This document shows positions 1 through 5,131 of a stretch of 5,131 nucleotides of DNA, one piece after another (the first letter of the stretch is position 1; each line of letters begins with the position of its first letter). The position numbers and the translations under genes are program-made. Source of the DNA: Alistipes sp. (GTDB lineage: Bacteria > Bacteroidota > Bacteroidia > Bacteroidales > Rikenellaceae); contig JAFYQY010000165.1 in assembly GCA_017559685.1 (NCBI GenBank), positions 1-5,131 of the forward strand. The letters are read 5' to 3'. The notes below the pieces were generated by a model. The model did not search any database. It saw only the letters and a program-made list of their open reading frames with translations, and had not been told where the DNA came from.

Positions 1-34
1 AATTTCCTCAATCTCCCTAATACTTCATCACCCG

Positions 35-117
35 ATTATCGTTTTTCGATAAATCGCCAACTTTCAACCCTCAGCTTCTCGACTTTCAACTCTCAAATAT
101 TATCGTTTTTCAATAAA
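35..117. repeat. Duplicated dyad and duplicated ACTTTCAAC motif
   Basis: ATTATCGTTTTTCGATAAA at 35-53 recurs at 99-117 with one change (ATTATCGTTTTTCAATAAA). The first copy is a dyad: TTATCG at 36-41 can pair with CGATAA at 47-52 across a five-T loop; the change in the second copy breaks one pair. Between them a second motif is duplicated 22 bases apart, ACTTTCAACCCTCA at 60-73 and ACTTTCAACTCTCA at 82-95. The order is dyad, motif, motif, dyad, all in direct orientation. This is directly visible. Whether it is a pair of regulator-binding sites or a decayed intergenic repeat is not known. Confidence 0.7.
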
Positions 118-123
118 ACAGCA

Positions 124-151
124 TTTTTAATTTTTAATTTTTATTTTTTAA
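124..151. repeat. TTTTTAA heptad run upstream of the glnN promoter
   Basis: Four consecutive seven-base units start at 124, 131, 138 and 145. Three are TTTTTAA and the third is TTTTTAT. The run ends 14 bases before the -7 element, so it covers the place where a -33 element would lie; no clear TTTG-type -33 box is seen. A similar run lies before the ricT promoter. It could act as an AT-rich upstream promoter element or simply be a small satellite; the sequence does not decide. Confidence 0.65.
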
Positions 152-165
152 TTGAATTTTATTTA

Positions 166-173
166 TACCTTTG
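166..173 (+). promoter_or_regulatory. Bacteroidota-type promoter (-7 box) of glnN
   Basis: TACCTTTG matches the TAnnTTTG -7 consensus used by the primary sigma factor of Bacteroidota. It lies 26 bases before the glnN ATG, so the leader should be only about 20 bases long if transcription begins several bases after the box. The -33 region is only a T-rich heptad run, which is common for this phylum. Start-site position is inferred. Confidence 0.75.
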
Positions 174-199
174 CACCATAAACGCAAAACAGAAAGATT

Positions 200-2374
200 A
201 TGTCGTTGCTACGATTCAAGATGTTCGAGAAGGCTCTCGACCACAAGCCCGTAGAGGTGAGTGCTCCGGCACAGAACCCTTCGGACTACTTCGGCGTTAT
301 GGTTTTTGGTCGCACGCAGATGCGCAAGTACCTCAACAAGCAGATATACACGGCTCTGCTCGATACCATCGAAAACAACACCACACTCTCGGCCGATATT
401 GCCGATGCGGTGGCGGCGGGAATGCGTCAGTGGGCGCTCGAGAATGGTGCCGACCACTACTGCCACTGGTTCCAGCCCCTCACGGGAGGAACTGCCGAGA
501 AGCACGATTCGTTCTCGGAGCCTGACGGCACGGGCGGCATGTTGGAGGAGTTCTCGGGCAAGGTGCTCGTACAGCAGGAGCCCGATGCGTCATCGTTCCC
601 GAGTGGCGGTATCCGCAACACCTTCGAGGCACGTGGTTACTCGGCGTGGGATCCTACATCGCCAGCCTTCATCGTAGACACGACACTCTGCATCCCTACC
701 GTATTTATATCGTACACGGGCGAGGCTCTCGACTACAAGACTCCACTCTTGCGCTCTATCACAGCGGTATCTAACGCCGCTACCGAAGTTTGCAAATACT
801 TTGACCGCAATGTCGAGCGAGTGAAGGTCTTCCTCGGCTGGGAGCAGGAGTACTTCCTCGTGGATGATGCCCTTTGGTCGGCACGTCCCGACCTTGTGCA
901 GACGGGTCGCACCCTTATGGGACACGAGTCGGCAAAGAACCAGCAGCTCGACGACCACTACTTCGGAGCTATTCCACAGCGAGTGCTCGCCTTTATGAAG
1001 GACTTGGAGTATGAGTGCTTGAAGCTCGGTATTCCGTTAAAGACACGCCACAACGAGGTGGCACCAAACCAATATGAGTTGGCGCCTATCTACGAGGAGG
1101 CCAACCTCGCAAACGACCACAACCAGCTTCTGATGACCGTTATGGGCAAGGTCGCTACACGCCACCACTTCCGTGTTTTGTTGCACGAGAAGCCATTCAA
1201 GGGCATCAACGGCTCGGGTAAACACAACAACTGGTCGCTCGGCACAGATACGGGAGTAAACCTCCTCAAGCCAGGTCGCACCGCCTTCGAAAACTTGCAG
1301 TTTATGACCTTCCTTGTCAACAGCATCGCTGCGGTACACCGCCACAATGGCTTATTGAAGGCTTCGGTAATGAGCGCCTCGAACGAGCACCGCTTGGGTG
1401 CAGGCGAGGCTCCTCCAACCATCATCTCGACCTTCCTCGGTACGCAGATTTCGGAGGTACTCGACAAGATTGAGGAGTCACTCGACAACGAGGATATCCG
1501 CTTCGACTCGAAGAACGTATTCCGTATGGGTGGCTTGACGCAGATTCCGTCGCTCCTGCTCGACAATACCGACCGCAACCGCACCTCGCCATTTGCCTTC
1601 ACAGGTAATCGTTTCGAGTTCCGTGCTGTAGGCTCGTCGGACAACTGCGCCGATGCGATGATTGTGCTCAACACCGCTGTGGCTGAGGCATTGACTGACT
1701 TCCGCAAGATGGTGGATGAGCGCATCGCCAAGGGTGAAAAGAAGGACAAGGCAATATACGAGGTGTTGCGTGAGTTGATACGCAAGTGCAAGGCTATCCG
1801 CTTCGACGGCAACGGCTACTCGGAGGAGTGGCGCAAGGAGGCTGAGAAGCGTGGTTTGGACTGCGAGACCTCGGCACCATTGGTGCTCGACCGCTACCTC
1901 GACGAGCAGAGCATCGATCTCTTCGGCAAGATGAACGTCTACACTGCAAAGGAGCTTGAGGCTCGTACCGAGATCAAATGGGAGCAGTACGTCAAGAAGA
2001 TACAGATTGAGGCACGAGTATTGGGCGAGTTGGCGATGAACCACATCGTACCTATCGCTTCACGCTACGAGGATATCCTGCTCGACAAGGTATGGAAGAT
2101 GAACCAGCTGGGTATGGAGTCGACAAGCGACACCGAACTCATAAAGCTCATTCAGCGTCGTACCGCCCTGATACAGACCTTGGTACACGATATGATTGAG
2201 GCACGCAAGAGGGCAAACGTCATCGAGAATACTCGCTCGAAGGCTATTGCCTACCACGATACCGTAGCGATCTATTTCGACAAGATTCGCACCGAGGTAG
2301 ACAAATTGGAGGAGGTCGTAGACGACCAGATTTGGACGCTGCCAAAGTATAGAGAGATATTGTTCGTAAAATAA
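200..2374 (+). CDS. glnN: Type III glutamine synthetase (GlnN), complete
   Basis: This cytoplasmic enzyme makes glutamine from glutamate and ammonia with ATP. At 724 residues it has the length of the GSIII class (Bacteroides fragilis GlnN is about 730), far longer than type I or II enzymes. The GSIII N-terminal domain includes DYFGVMVFGRTQMRKYL (29-45), HWFQPLTGGTAEKHDSF (89-105) and an EFSGKVL block near 117. Catalytic-core motifs follow in order: GWEQEYF with the acidic pair E215 and E217; RHNEVAPNQYE (283-293) with E286 and E293; NGSGKHNNWS (337-346) with H342; NEHRLGAGEAPP (395-406); and the arginine-rich RTSPFAFTGNRFEFR (461-475). Metal and substrate roles are assigned by analogy with GSI. 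A helical tail with GSIII-type basic and acidic stretches follows from about 580. The start at 200 fits the family N-terminus and lies 26 bases after a promoter. No frameshift or missing motif is seen. No PII or ammonium transporter gene is adjacent. Family assignment is very secure. Confidence 0.97.
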   Translation: MSLLRFKMFEKALDHKPVEVSAPAQNPSDYFGVMVFGRTQMRKYLNKQIYTALLDTIENNTTLSADIADAVAAGMRQWALENGADHYCHWFQPLTGGTAEKHDSFSEPDGTGGMLEEFSGKVLVQQEPDASSFPSGGIRNTFEARGYSAWDPTSPAFIVDTTLCIPTVFISYTGEALDYKTPLLRSITAVSNAATEVCKYFDRNVERVKVFLGWEQEYFLVDDALWSARPDLVQTGRTLMGHESAKNQQLDDHYFGAIPQRVLAFMKDLEYECLKLGIPLKTRHNEVAPNQYELAPIYEEANLANDHNQLLMTVMGKVATRHHFRVLLHEKPFKGINGSGKHNNWSLGTDTGVNLLKPGRTAFENLQFMTFLVNSIAAVHRHNGLLKASVMSASNEHRLGAGEAPPTIISTFLGTQISEVLDKIEESLDNEDIRFDSKNVFRMGGLTQIPSLLLDNTDRNRTSPFAFTGNRFEFRAVGSSDNCADAMIVLNTAVAEALTDFRKMVDERIAKGEKKDKAIYEVLRELIRKCKAIRFDGNGYSEEWRKEAEKRGLDCETSAPLVLDRYLDEQSIDLFGKMNVYTAKELEARTEIKWEQYVKKIQIEARVLGELAMNHIVPIASRYEDILLDKVWKMNQLGMESTSDTELIKLIQRRTALIQTLVHDMIEARKRANVIENTRSKAIAYHDTVAIYFDKIRTEVDKLEEVVDDQIWTLPKYREILFVK

Positions 2375-2468
2375 AGAGCTGATAGGCGGTTGCACGACAA
2401 ACAAGAATGGCATTGAATGACATGCGGGCTTTTAGCCCTGAATGGCAATCACAGTCTGCCGACTGCTA

Positions 2469-2498
2469 AATGGCAAGTCGTAGAGCGTTTTTGCCATT
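2469..2498 (+). repeat. Hairpin-forming inverted repeat
   Basis: AATGGCAA at 2469-2476 is perfectly complementary to TTGCCATT at 2491-2498, giving an 8-base stem with a 14-base loop. It uses two members of the TGGCA/TGCCA cluster. There is no T-run after the stem, so it does not look like an intrinsic terminator. Confidence 0.5.
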
Positions 2499-2523
2499 AA
2501 ATGCCATTAAGTGAGCGCTAGCG

Positions 2524-2540
2524 AACGAATGCCATTCGTT
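2524..2540 (+). repeat. Tight hairpin upstream of the MATE gene
   Basis: AACGAAT (2524-2530) pairs perfectly with ATTCGTT (2534-2540) around a GCC loop, a 7-base stem. Directly upstream is the 8-base palindrome CGCTAGCG at 2516-2523. The hairpin ends 34 bases before the preferred ATG at 2575. It could be an operator or a leader hairpin, or only part of the repeat cluster. Confidence 0.5.
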
Positions 2541-2574
2541 GCCATCAATTACCCTATCACCCTTACTTAAAAAC

Positions 2575-3933
2575 ATGCTATTATCCCGCAAATACCTTTC
2601 GAAGGCTGGTGAGTTGTTTCGACTTGCCCTGCCTGTGATGTTGGCACAACTCGGCTACATTGCCGTGCAGGTTGCCGACACCGCTATGGTTGGTCAGTTC
2701 GGAGGGGATGATACCACTCCACTCTCGGCCGTAGCCTTCGGAACGCTTATTTCGTGGCTCTTTTTCTTCGTCTGCATAGGCCTCACCATCGGTCTTACGC
2801 CCGTCATCGGCGAGATGTTCGTACAGCACCGCAAGCAAGAGATGGCGCACTACTTGCAGAGTTCACTCCTGCTCTACCCTATATTTGGCGTGGTGTGTAT
2901 GCTCTTGCAGATTGCAAGCGAGCCTCTGCTCTACCTACTTGACCAACCCGCCGAGGTTGTCGATATGGCTCTGCCCTACTACCGACTTATGGCGTACGGC
3001 TTGCCGTTTGTGATGCTCTACGGTGCTATAAAGCAGTTCTTGGAGGGCGTAGGCAACACCAAGTCGGCGATGATTGTGGCTGTGATTGCCAACCTCGTGA
3101 ACATTGCTCTGAACTACATCTTCATCTTCGGCAAGTGCGGTTTCGAGCCTATGGGCGCCTATGGCGCAGGTTTAGCAACCCTTATCTCACGCATACTCAA
3201 TCCTATAATGCTCGGTCTCTACTTCATCGGAGCAAAGCGTTACCGTGAGTATTTGAGTCTCTTTAGTCGTAAGGTCGACCACCTTCGTAACTCGCTCCGA
3301 CTGCTCAAACTCGGACTCCCAATTGCGGGACAGATGGTCTTGGAGGCGTTAGCCTTCATCGTCACAGGCGTGATGATGGGATGGTTTGGCACCGAGGCGA
3401 TAGGCGCCAATCAGATAAGTAACACCTACGGCAACTGCACCTTTATGCTCATACTCTCGCTCGGCTCAGCCACCACGATATGCGTCTCGCACGCCTTTGG
3501 TCGCAGAAGCATCGAGGAGATAGCCGATGTAGTGCGTTCTGCCATCACCATAGCCGTTATTTGGGGCTTGAGCGTATTCTCTCTATTCGTCATCTTGCGC
3601 CACCATATGCCACTGATGTTCACCCAGAACGAGGAGGCTATAGCCCTCGCTTCGCAGATGATTGTGCTCTACGCCACCTTCCAGGTCTCGGATGCGTTGC
3701 AGTGCATCCTAGTGGGTATTTTACGAGGCCTACAGCAGGTCAAGAGCATCGCAATCGTCGCCTTTATTGCCTACATCGTCATCAACATTCCTGTAGGCTA
3801 TTTCGTAGCCTTCAAGCTCGGAATGGGTGCTCCAGGCCTTATCGTAGGCTACATCGTGGGACTCTCGACCGCCGCACTTCTCTACGGTTTGAAGATACGC
3901 AAGTATATGCACTATCTGCGAAAAATATCGTAA
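2575..3933 (+). CDS. MATE family efflux transporter, NorM-like
   Basis: This is an inner-membrane multidrug and toxic compound exporter, driven by sodium or proton antiport. The 452-residue protein shows about twelve hydrophobic segments (roughly 13-37, 49-74, 93-118, 131-155, 163-187, 194-219, 244-270, 276-305, 317-341, 355-383, 388-412, 418-438) in two halves joined by a basic loop near 220-240, and has the usual MATE length. Family hallmarks include QVADTAMVG in segment 1, and GVGNTKSAM followed by NLVNIALNYIFIFG and MGAYGAGLAT in the first half, with a matching RGLQQVKS element in the second. D35, E257 and D373 fall where NorM of Vibrio cholerae has its cation-site acids D36, E255 and D371, which supports a NorM-type, probably sodium-coupled, mechanism. 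Substrate is unknown. The frame extends upstream to a TTG at 2539, but the ATG at 2575 puts segment 1 at the usual distance and avoids starting inside a hairpin. No promoter is evident. Confidence 0.93.
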   Translation: MLLSRKYLSKAGELFRLALPVMLAQLGYIAVQVADTAMVGQFGGDDTTPLSAVAFGTLISWLFFFVCIGLTIGLTPVIGEMFVQHRKQEMAHYLQSSLLLYPIFGVVCMLLQIASEPLLYLLDQPAEVVDMALPYYRLMAYGLPFVMLYGAIKQFLEGVGNTKSAMIVAVIANLVNIALNYIFIFGKCGFEPMGAYGAGLATLISRILNPIMLGLYFIGAKRYREYLSLFSRKVDHLRNSLRLLKLGLPIAGQMVLEALAFIVTGVMMGWFGTEAIGANQISNTYGNCTFMLILSLGSATTICVSHAFGRRSIEEIADVVRSAITIAVIWGLSVFSLFVILRHHMPLMFTQNEEAIALASQMIVLYATFQVSDALQCILVGILRGLQQVKSIAIVAFIAYIVINIPVGYFVAFKLGMGAPGLIVGYIVGLSTAALLYGLKIRKYMHYLRKIS

Positions 3934-3945
3934 CCTTTCATCTCT

Positions 3946-3972
3946 CTGCCACTCTTGGCAGTAAAAATTTTT
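3946..3972 (+). terminator. Probable intrinsic terminator after the MATE gene
   Basis: CTGCCA (3946-3951) pairs perfectly with TGGCAG (3956-3961) around a CTCT loop. It starts 12 bases after the transporter stop codon. After the stem come TAAAAA and then a five-T run at 3968-3972, so the T-run is offset by six bases. Position and stem favour a terminator; the offset and short stem lower confidence. Confidence 0.5.
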
Positions 3973-3999
3973 AATTTTTAATTCTTCATTTTTAATTTT
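3968..3999. repeat. TTTTTAA heptad run upstream of the ricT promoter
   Basis: Seven-base units start at 3968, 3975, 3982 and 3989: TTTTTAA, TTTTTAA, the degenerate TTCTTCA, then TTTTTAA, followed by TTTT at 3996-3999. The same period and unit occur at 124-151 before the glnN promoter. The run covers the -33 region of the ricT promoter. Confidence 0.6.
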
Positions 4000-4004
4000 A
4001 TTCG

Positions 4005-4012
4005 TATCTTTG
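4005..4012 (+). promoter_or_regulatory. Bacteroidota-type promoter (-7 box) of ricT
   Basis: TATCTTTG matches the TAnnTTTG -7 consensus. It lies 25 bases before the ricT ATG, almost the same distance as in the glnN promoter. No TTTG -33 box is clear in the T-rich region upstream. It shows that ricT has its own promoter and is not only expressed with the transporter. Confidence 0.75.
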
Positions 4013-4013
4013 G

Positions 4014-4032
4014 GCAAAATATACTATTTTGC
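4014..4032. promoter_or_regulatory. Perfect inverted repeat at the ricT start region
   Basis: GCAAAATA (4014-4021) and TATTTTGC (4025-4032) are perfect complements around TAC. The repeat begins two bases after the -7 box and ends five bases before the ATG, so it spans the expected transcription start. This position would suit a repressor operator; it could also form a weak AU-rich hairpin over the ribosome-binding area. No regulator is identified. Confidence 0.5.
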
Positions 4033-4037
4033 ACACT

Positions 4038-5131
4038 ATGGATTACACAAAATATGATAAACCCGAAGTTGGTCGTGGCTGTACCTTTGGCGTAAACGAG
4101 GCGGGCGAGCCCGTAGCGAAGGAGGCACGTGGTTGCTTCCGCTTGCACGAGGAGCCTTGGCTTGCCGAGTACCCCGACAACTTCCCAACCGATATCTACG
4201 AGGTACGTTTCAAGAATACACGTCGCTCGTTCTATCAGAATGTAAACAACCTTCAACTCGAAGTGGGCGATATCGTAGCAGTGGAGGCAACTCCTGGTCA
4301 CGATATCGGTATCATCTCGCTCACGGGCGATATGGTGGCACGCCAGATGAAGCGCATCGGCTTTAACCCACAGAATGGCGAGTTCAAGAAGATATACCGC
4401 AAGGCACGCCCTTACGACATCGAGAAGTGGCAGGAGGCTATCGCTCTCGAGCACGAGACGATGATTCGCTCACGCCAAATTGCAGCCGATATGGGTCTCG
4501 ATATGAAGATTGGCGACGTGGAGTACCAGGGCGACAAGATCAAAGCGATCTTCTACTATATCGCCGATGGTCGTGTCGACTTCCGTGAACTCATCAAGGT
4601 CTTTGCCGAGCAGTTCCACATCCGCATCGAGATGAAGCAGATTGGTGCTCGTCAGGAGGCTGGTCGCATTGGCGGTATTGGAGCTTGCGGACGTGAGTTA
4701 TGCTGTGCTTCGTGGGTATCGAGCTTCACAAGCGTAACTACGGGCGCTGCACGAGTACAAGACCTCTCGCTCAACCCATTGAAGTTGGCGGGTCAGTGTT
4801 CAAAATTGAAGTGTTGTTTGACCTACGAGTACGACGTCTATGCCGACGCTCGTCGCTCGATGCCACGCTTGCGTGAGCCACTTCAGGCTATCGACGGCGA
4901 ATACTTCCTCGTTAAGAGCGATATTCTCGCTCATACAATGACCTTCTCGACAAGCAAGGACTCGATGTCGAACTTGGTAACCATCCCAACCTCACGTGTT
5001 CGTGAGATTTTGGCAATCAACCGCAACGGTGGCAAGGTGGACTCTATTCTTGGCGAGGAGTACGAGCCACAGGTCGAGGAGCCAACATACCGCACCGAGG
5101 AGGATAGCATCACTCGTTTCGACAAGGCGAA
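4038..5131 (+). CDS. ricT: RicT (YaaT family, PSP1 domain), 3' truncated by window
   Basis: RicT is a cytoplasmic iron-sulfur protein. In Bacillus subtilis it acts with RicA and RicF, which together carry 4Fe-4S clusters and steer RNase Y-dependent RNA maturation. Here 364 codons are open from the ATG to the window edge with no stop, so the C-terminus is missing. Residues about 52-225 resemble YaaT: EVGDIVAVEATPGHDIG (75-91), a helical stretch with IRSRQIAADMGLDMK, then DVEY (160-163), IFYYIADGRVDFREL (171-185) and QIGARQEAGRIGGIG (201-215). The family's cysteine clusters are intact: CGRELCC (C217, C222, C223) and CSKLKCC (C254, C259, C260), separated by the conserved SLNPLKLAGQ. An N-terminal extension of about 50 residues, absent from B. 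subtilis YaaT, contains C15 and C33. After 340 the chain becomes acidic and probably disordered. The start follows a clear promoter. Family assignment is secure; the precise role in this phylum is inferred. Confidence 0.93.
   Translation, partial: MDYTKYDKPEVGRGCTFGVNEAGEPVAKEARGCFRLHEEPWLAEYPDNFPTDIYEVRFKNTRRSFYQNVNNLQLEVGDIVAVEATPGHDIGIISLTGDMVARQMKRIGFNPQNGEFKKIYRKARPYDIEKWQEAIALEHETMIRSRQIAADMGLDMKIGDVEYQGDKIKAIFYYIADGRVDFRELIKVFAEQFHIRIEMKQIGARQEAGRIGGIGACGRELCCASWVSSFTSVTTGAARVQDLSLNPLKLAGQCSKLKCCLTYEYDVYADARRSMPRLREPLQAIDGEYFLVKSDILAHTMTFSTSKDSMSNLVTIPTSRVREILAINRNGGKVDSILGEEYEPQVEEPTYRTEEDSITRFDKA

Larger units (their letters stand above)
1..199. other. Noncoding region upstream of glnN
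   Basis: No credible coding frame is visible on either strand. The region is AT-rich and contains, in order, a duplicated dyad and a duplicated pyrimidine-rich motif (35-117), a run of TTTTTAA heptads (124-151), a Bacteroidota-type -7 element (166-173) and a short leader ending in an A-rich ribosome-binding area (AGAAAG at 191-196) before the glnN start. The gene to the left lies outside the window, so it is unknown whether bases 1-35 belong to its 3' flank. Confidence 0.7.
2405..2547. repeat. Cluster of seven TGGCA/TGCCA repeats
   Basis: TGGCA occurs at 2408, 2443 and 2471, each preceded by AA; the opposite orientation TGCCA occurs at 2492, 2502, 2530 and 2540. A degenerate copy AATGACAT lies at 2416-2423. 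The four TGCCAT copies form two tandem pairs, each with a 10-base period (2492/2502 and 2530/2540). The outermost arms GAATGGCATT (2405-2414) and AATGCCATTC (2528-2537) are perfect 10-base complements. The copies are seen directly; the nature of the element (regulator array, degenerate mobile repeat or simple repeat) is unknown. Confidence 0.7.
2375..2574. other. Repeat-rich spacer between glnN and the MATE gene
   Basis: This 200-base spacer has no credible gene. It is dominated by short TGGCA/TGCCA repeats (2405-2547) and several dyads. A small inverted repeat GGGCT-TTT-AGCCC (2426-2438) has no following T-run, so glnN termination is not clearly marked. No TAnnTTTG box is seen, so the promoter of the transporter gene is not identified; read-through from glnN is possible. 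The last 25 bases before the ATG at 2575 carry no clear ribosome binding site. Confidence 0.65.

Noticed and set aside
1090..1812. Long open frame of 240 codons on the - strand inside glnN
   Set aside because: It lies wholly antisense to a gene with intact catalytic motifs, resembles no protein I know and has no promoter or start context. Shorter antisense and out-of-frame openings in all three genes are rejected for the same reason.
2426..2438. GGGCT-TTT-AGCCC as an intrinsic terminator for glnN
   Set aside because: The stem is only five pairs with a three-base loop and no T-run follows. It may simply belong to the repeat-rich spacer.
2405..2547. CRISPR array
   Set aside because: The repeat is only five to ten bases, occurs in both orientations and has irregular spacing, and no cas gene is present.
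2539..2574. TTG start giving a 464-residue MATE protein
   Set aside because: The added 12 residues show no family similarity, and the TTG lies within a hairpin. The ATG at 2575 puts transmembrane segment 1 where the family has it.
200..5131. The three genes as one functional system
   Set aside because: Their families have unrelated roles, glnN and ricT each have their own promoter, and a probable terminator separates the transporter from ricT.

Overview
The window looks like an ordinary stretch of a Bacteroidales (Bacteroidota) chromosome. Three things point there: two intergenic -7 elements of the Bacteroidota type (TAnnTTTG), weak A-rich ribosome binding regions instead of strong Shine-Dalgarno sites, and a type III glutamine synthetase plus a RicT protein resembling the Bacteroidales versions. 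The genus cannot be fixed from this sequence. All three genes lie on the + strand, and coding DNA is visibly richer in G+C than the very AT-rich spacers.

Layout. Positions 1-199 are noncoding, with a duplicated dyad, a run of TTTTTAA heptads and a promoter. Positions 200-2374 encode a complete GlnN-type glutamine synthetase. Positions 2375-2574 form a 200-base spacer that is unusually rich in short direct and inverted TGGCA/TGCCA repeats and has no recognisable promoter. Positions 2575-3933 encode a complete NorM-like MATE efflux transporter. Positions 3934-4037 hold a probable terminator, a second heptad run, a second promoter and a perfect inverted repeat just downstream of it. From 4038 to the window edge runs a 3'-truncated gene for RicT (YaaT family, PSP1 domain), with both cysteine clusters of the family present.

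The genes do not form an obvious pathway: nitrogen assimilation, multidrug/cation antiport, and an iron-sulfur RNA-processing regulator. glnN and ricT each have their own promoter. The transporter may be read from glnN read-through or from an unrecognised promoter in the repeat-rich spacer.

I found no convincing undescribed system. The points worth a second look are all in the spacers: the shared heptad repeats before both promoters, the TGGCA/TGCCA cluster, the inverted repeat at the ricT promoter, and the duplicated dyad upstream of glnN. No RNA genes, CRISPR arrays or insertion sequences were recognised.
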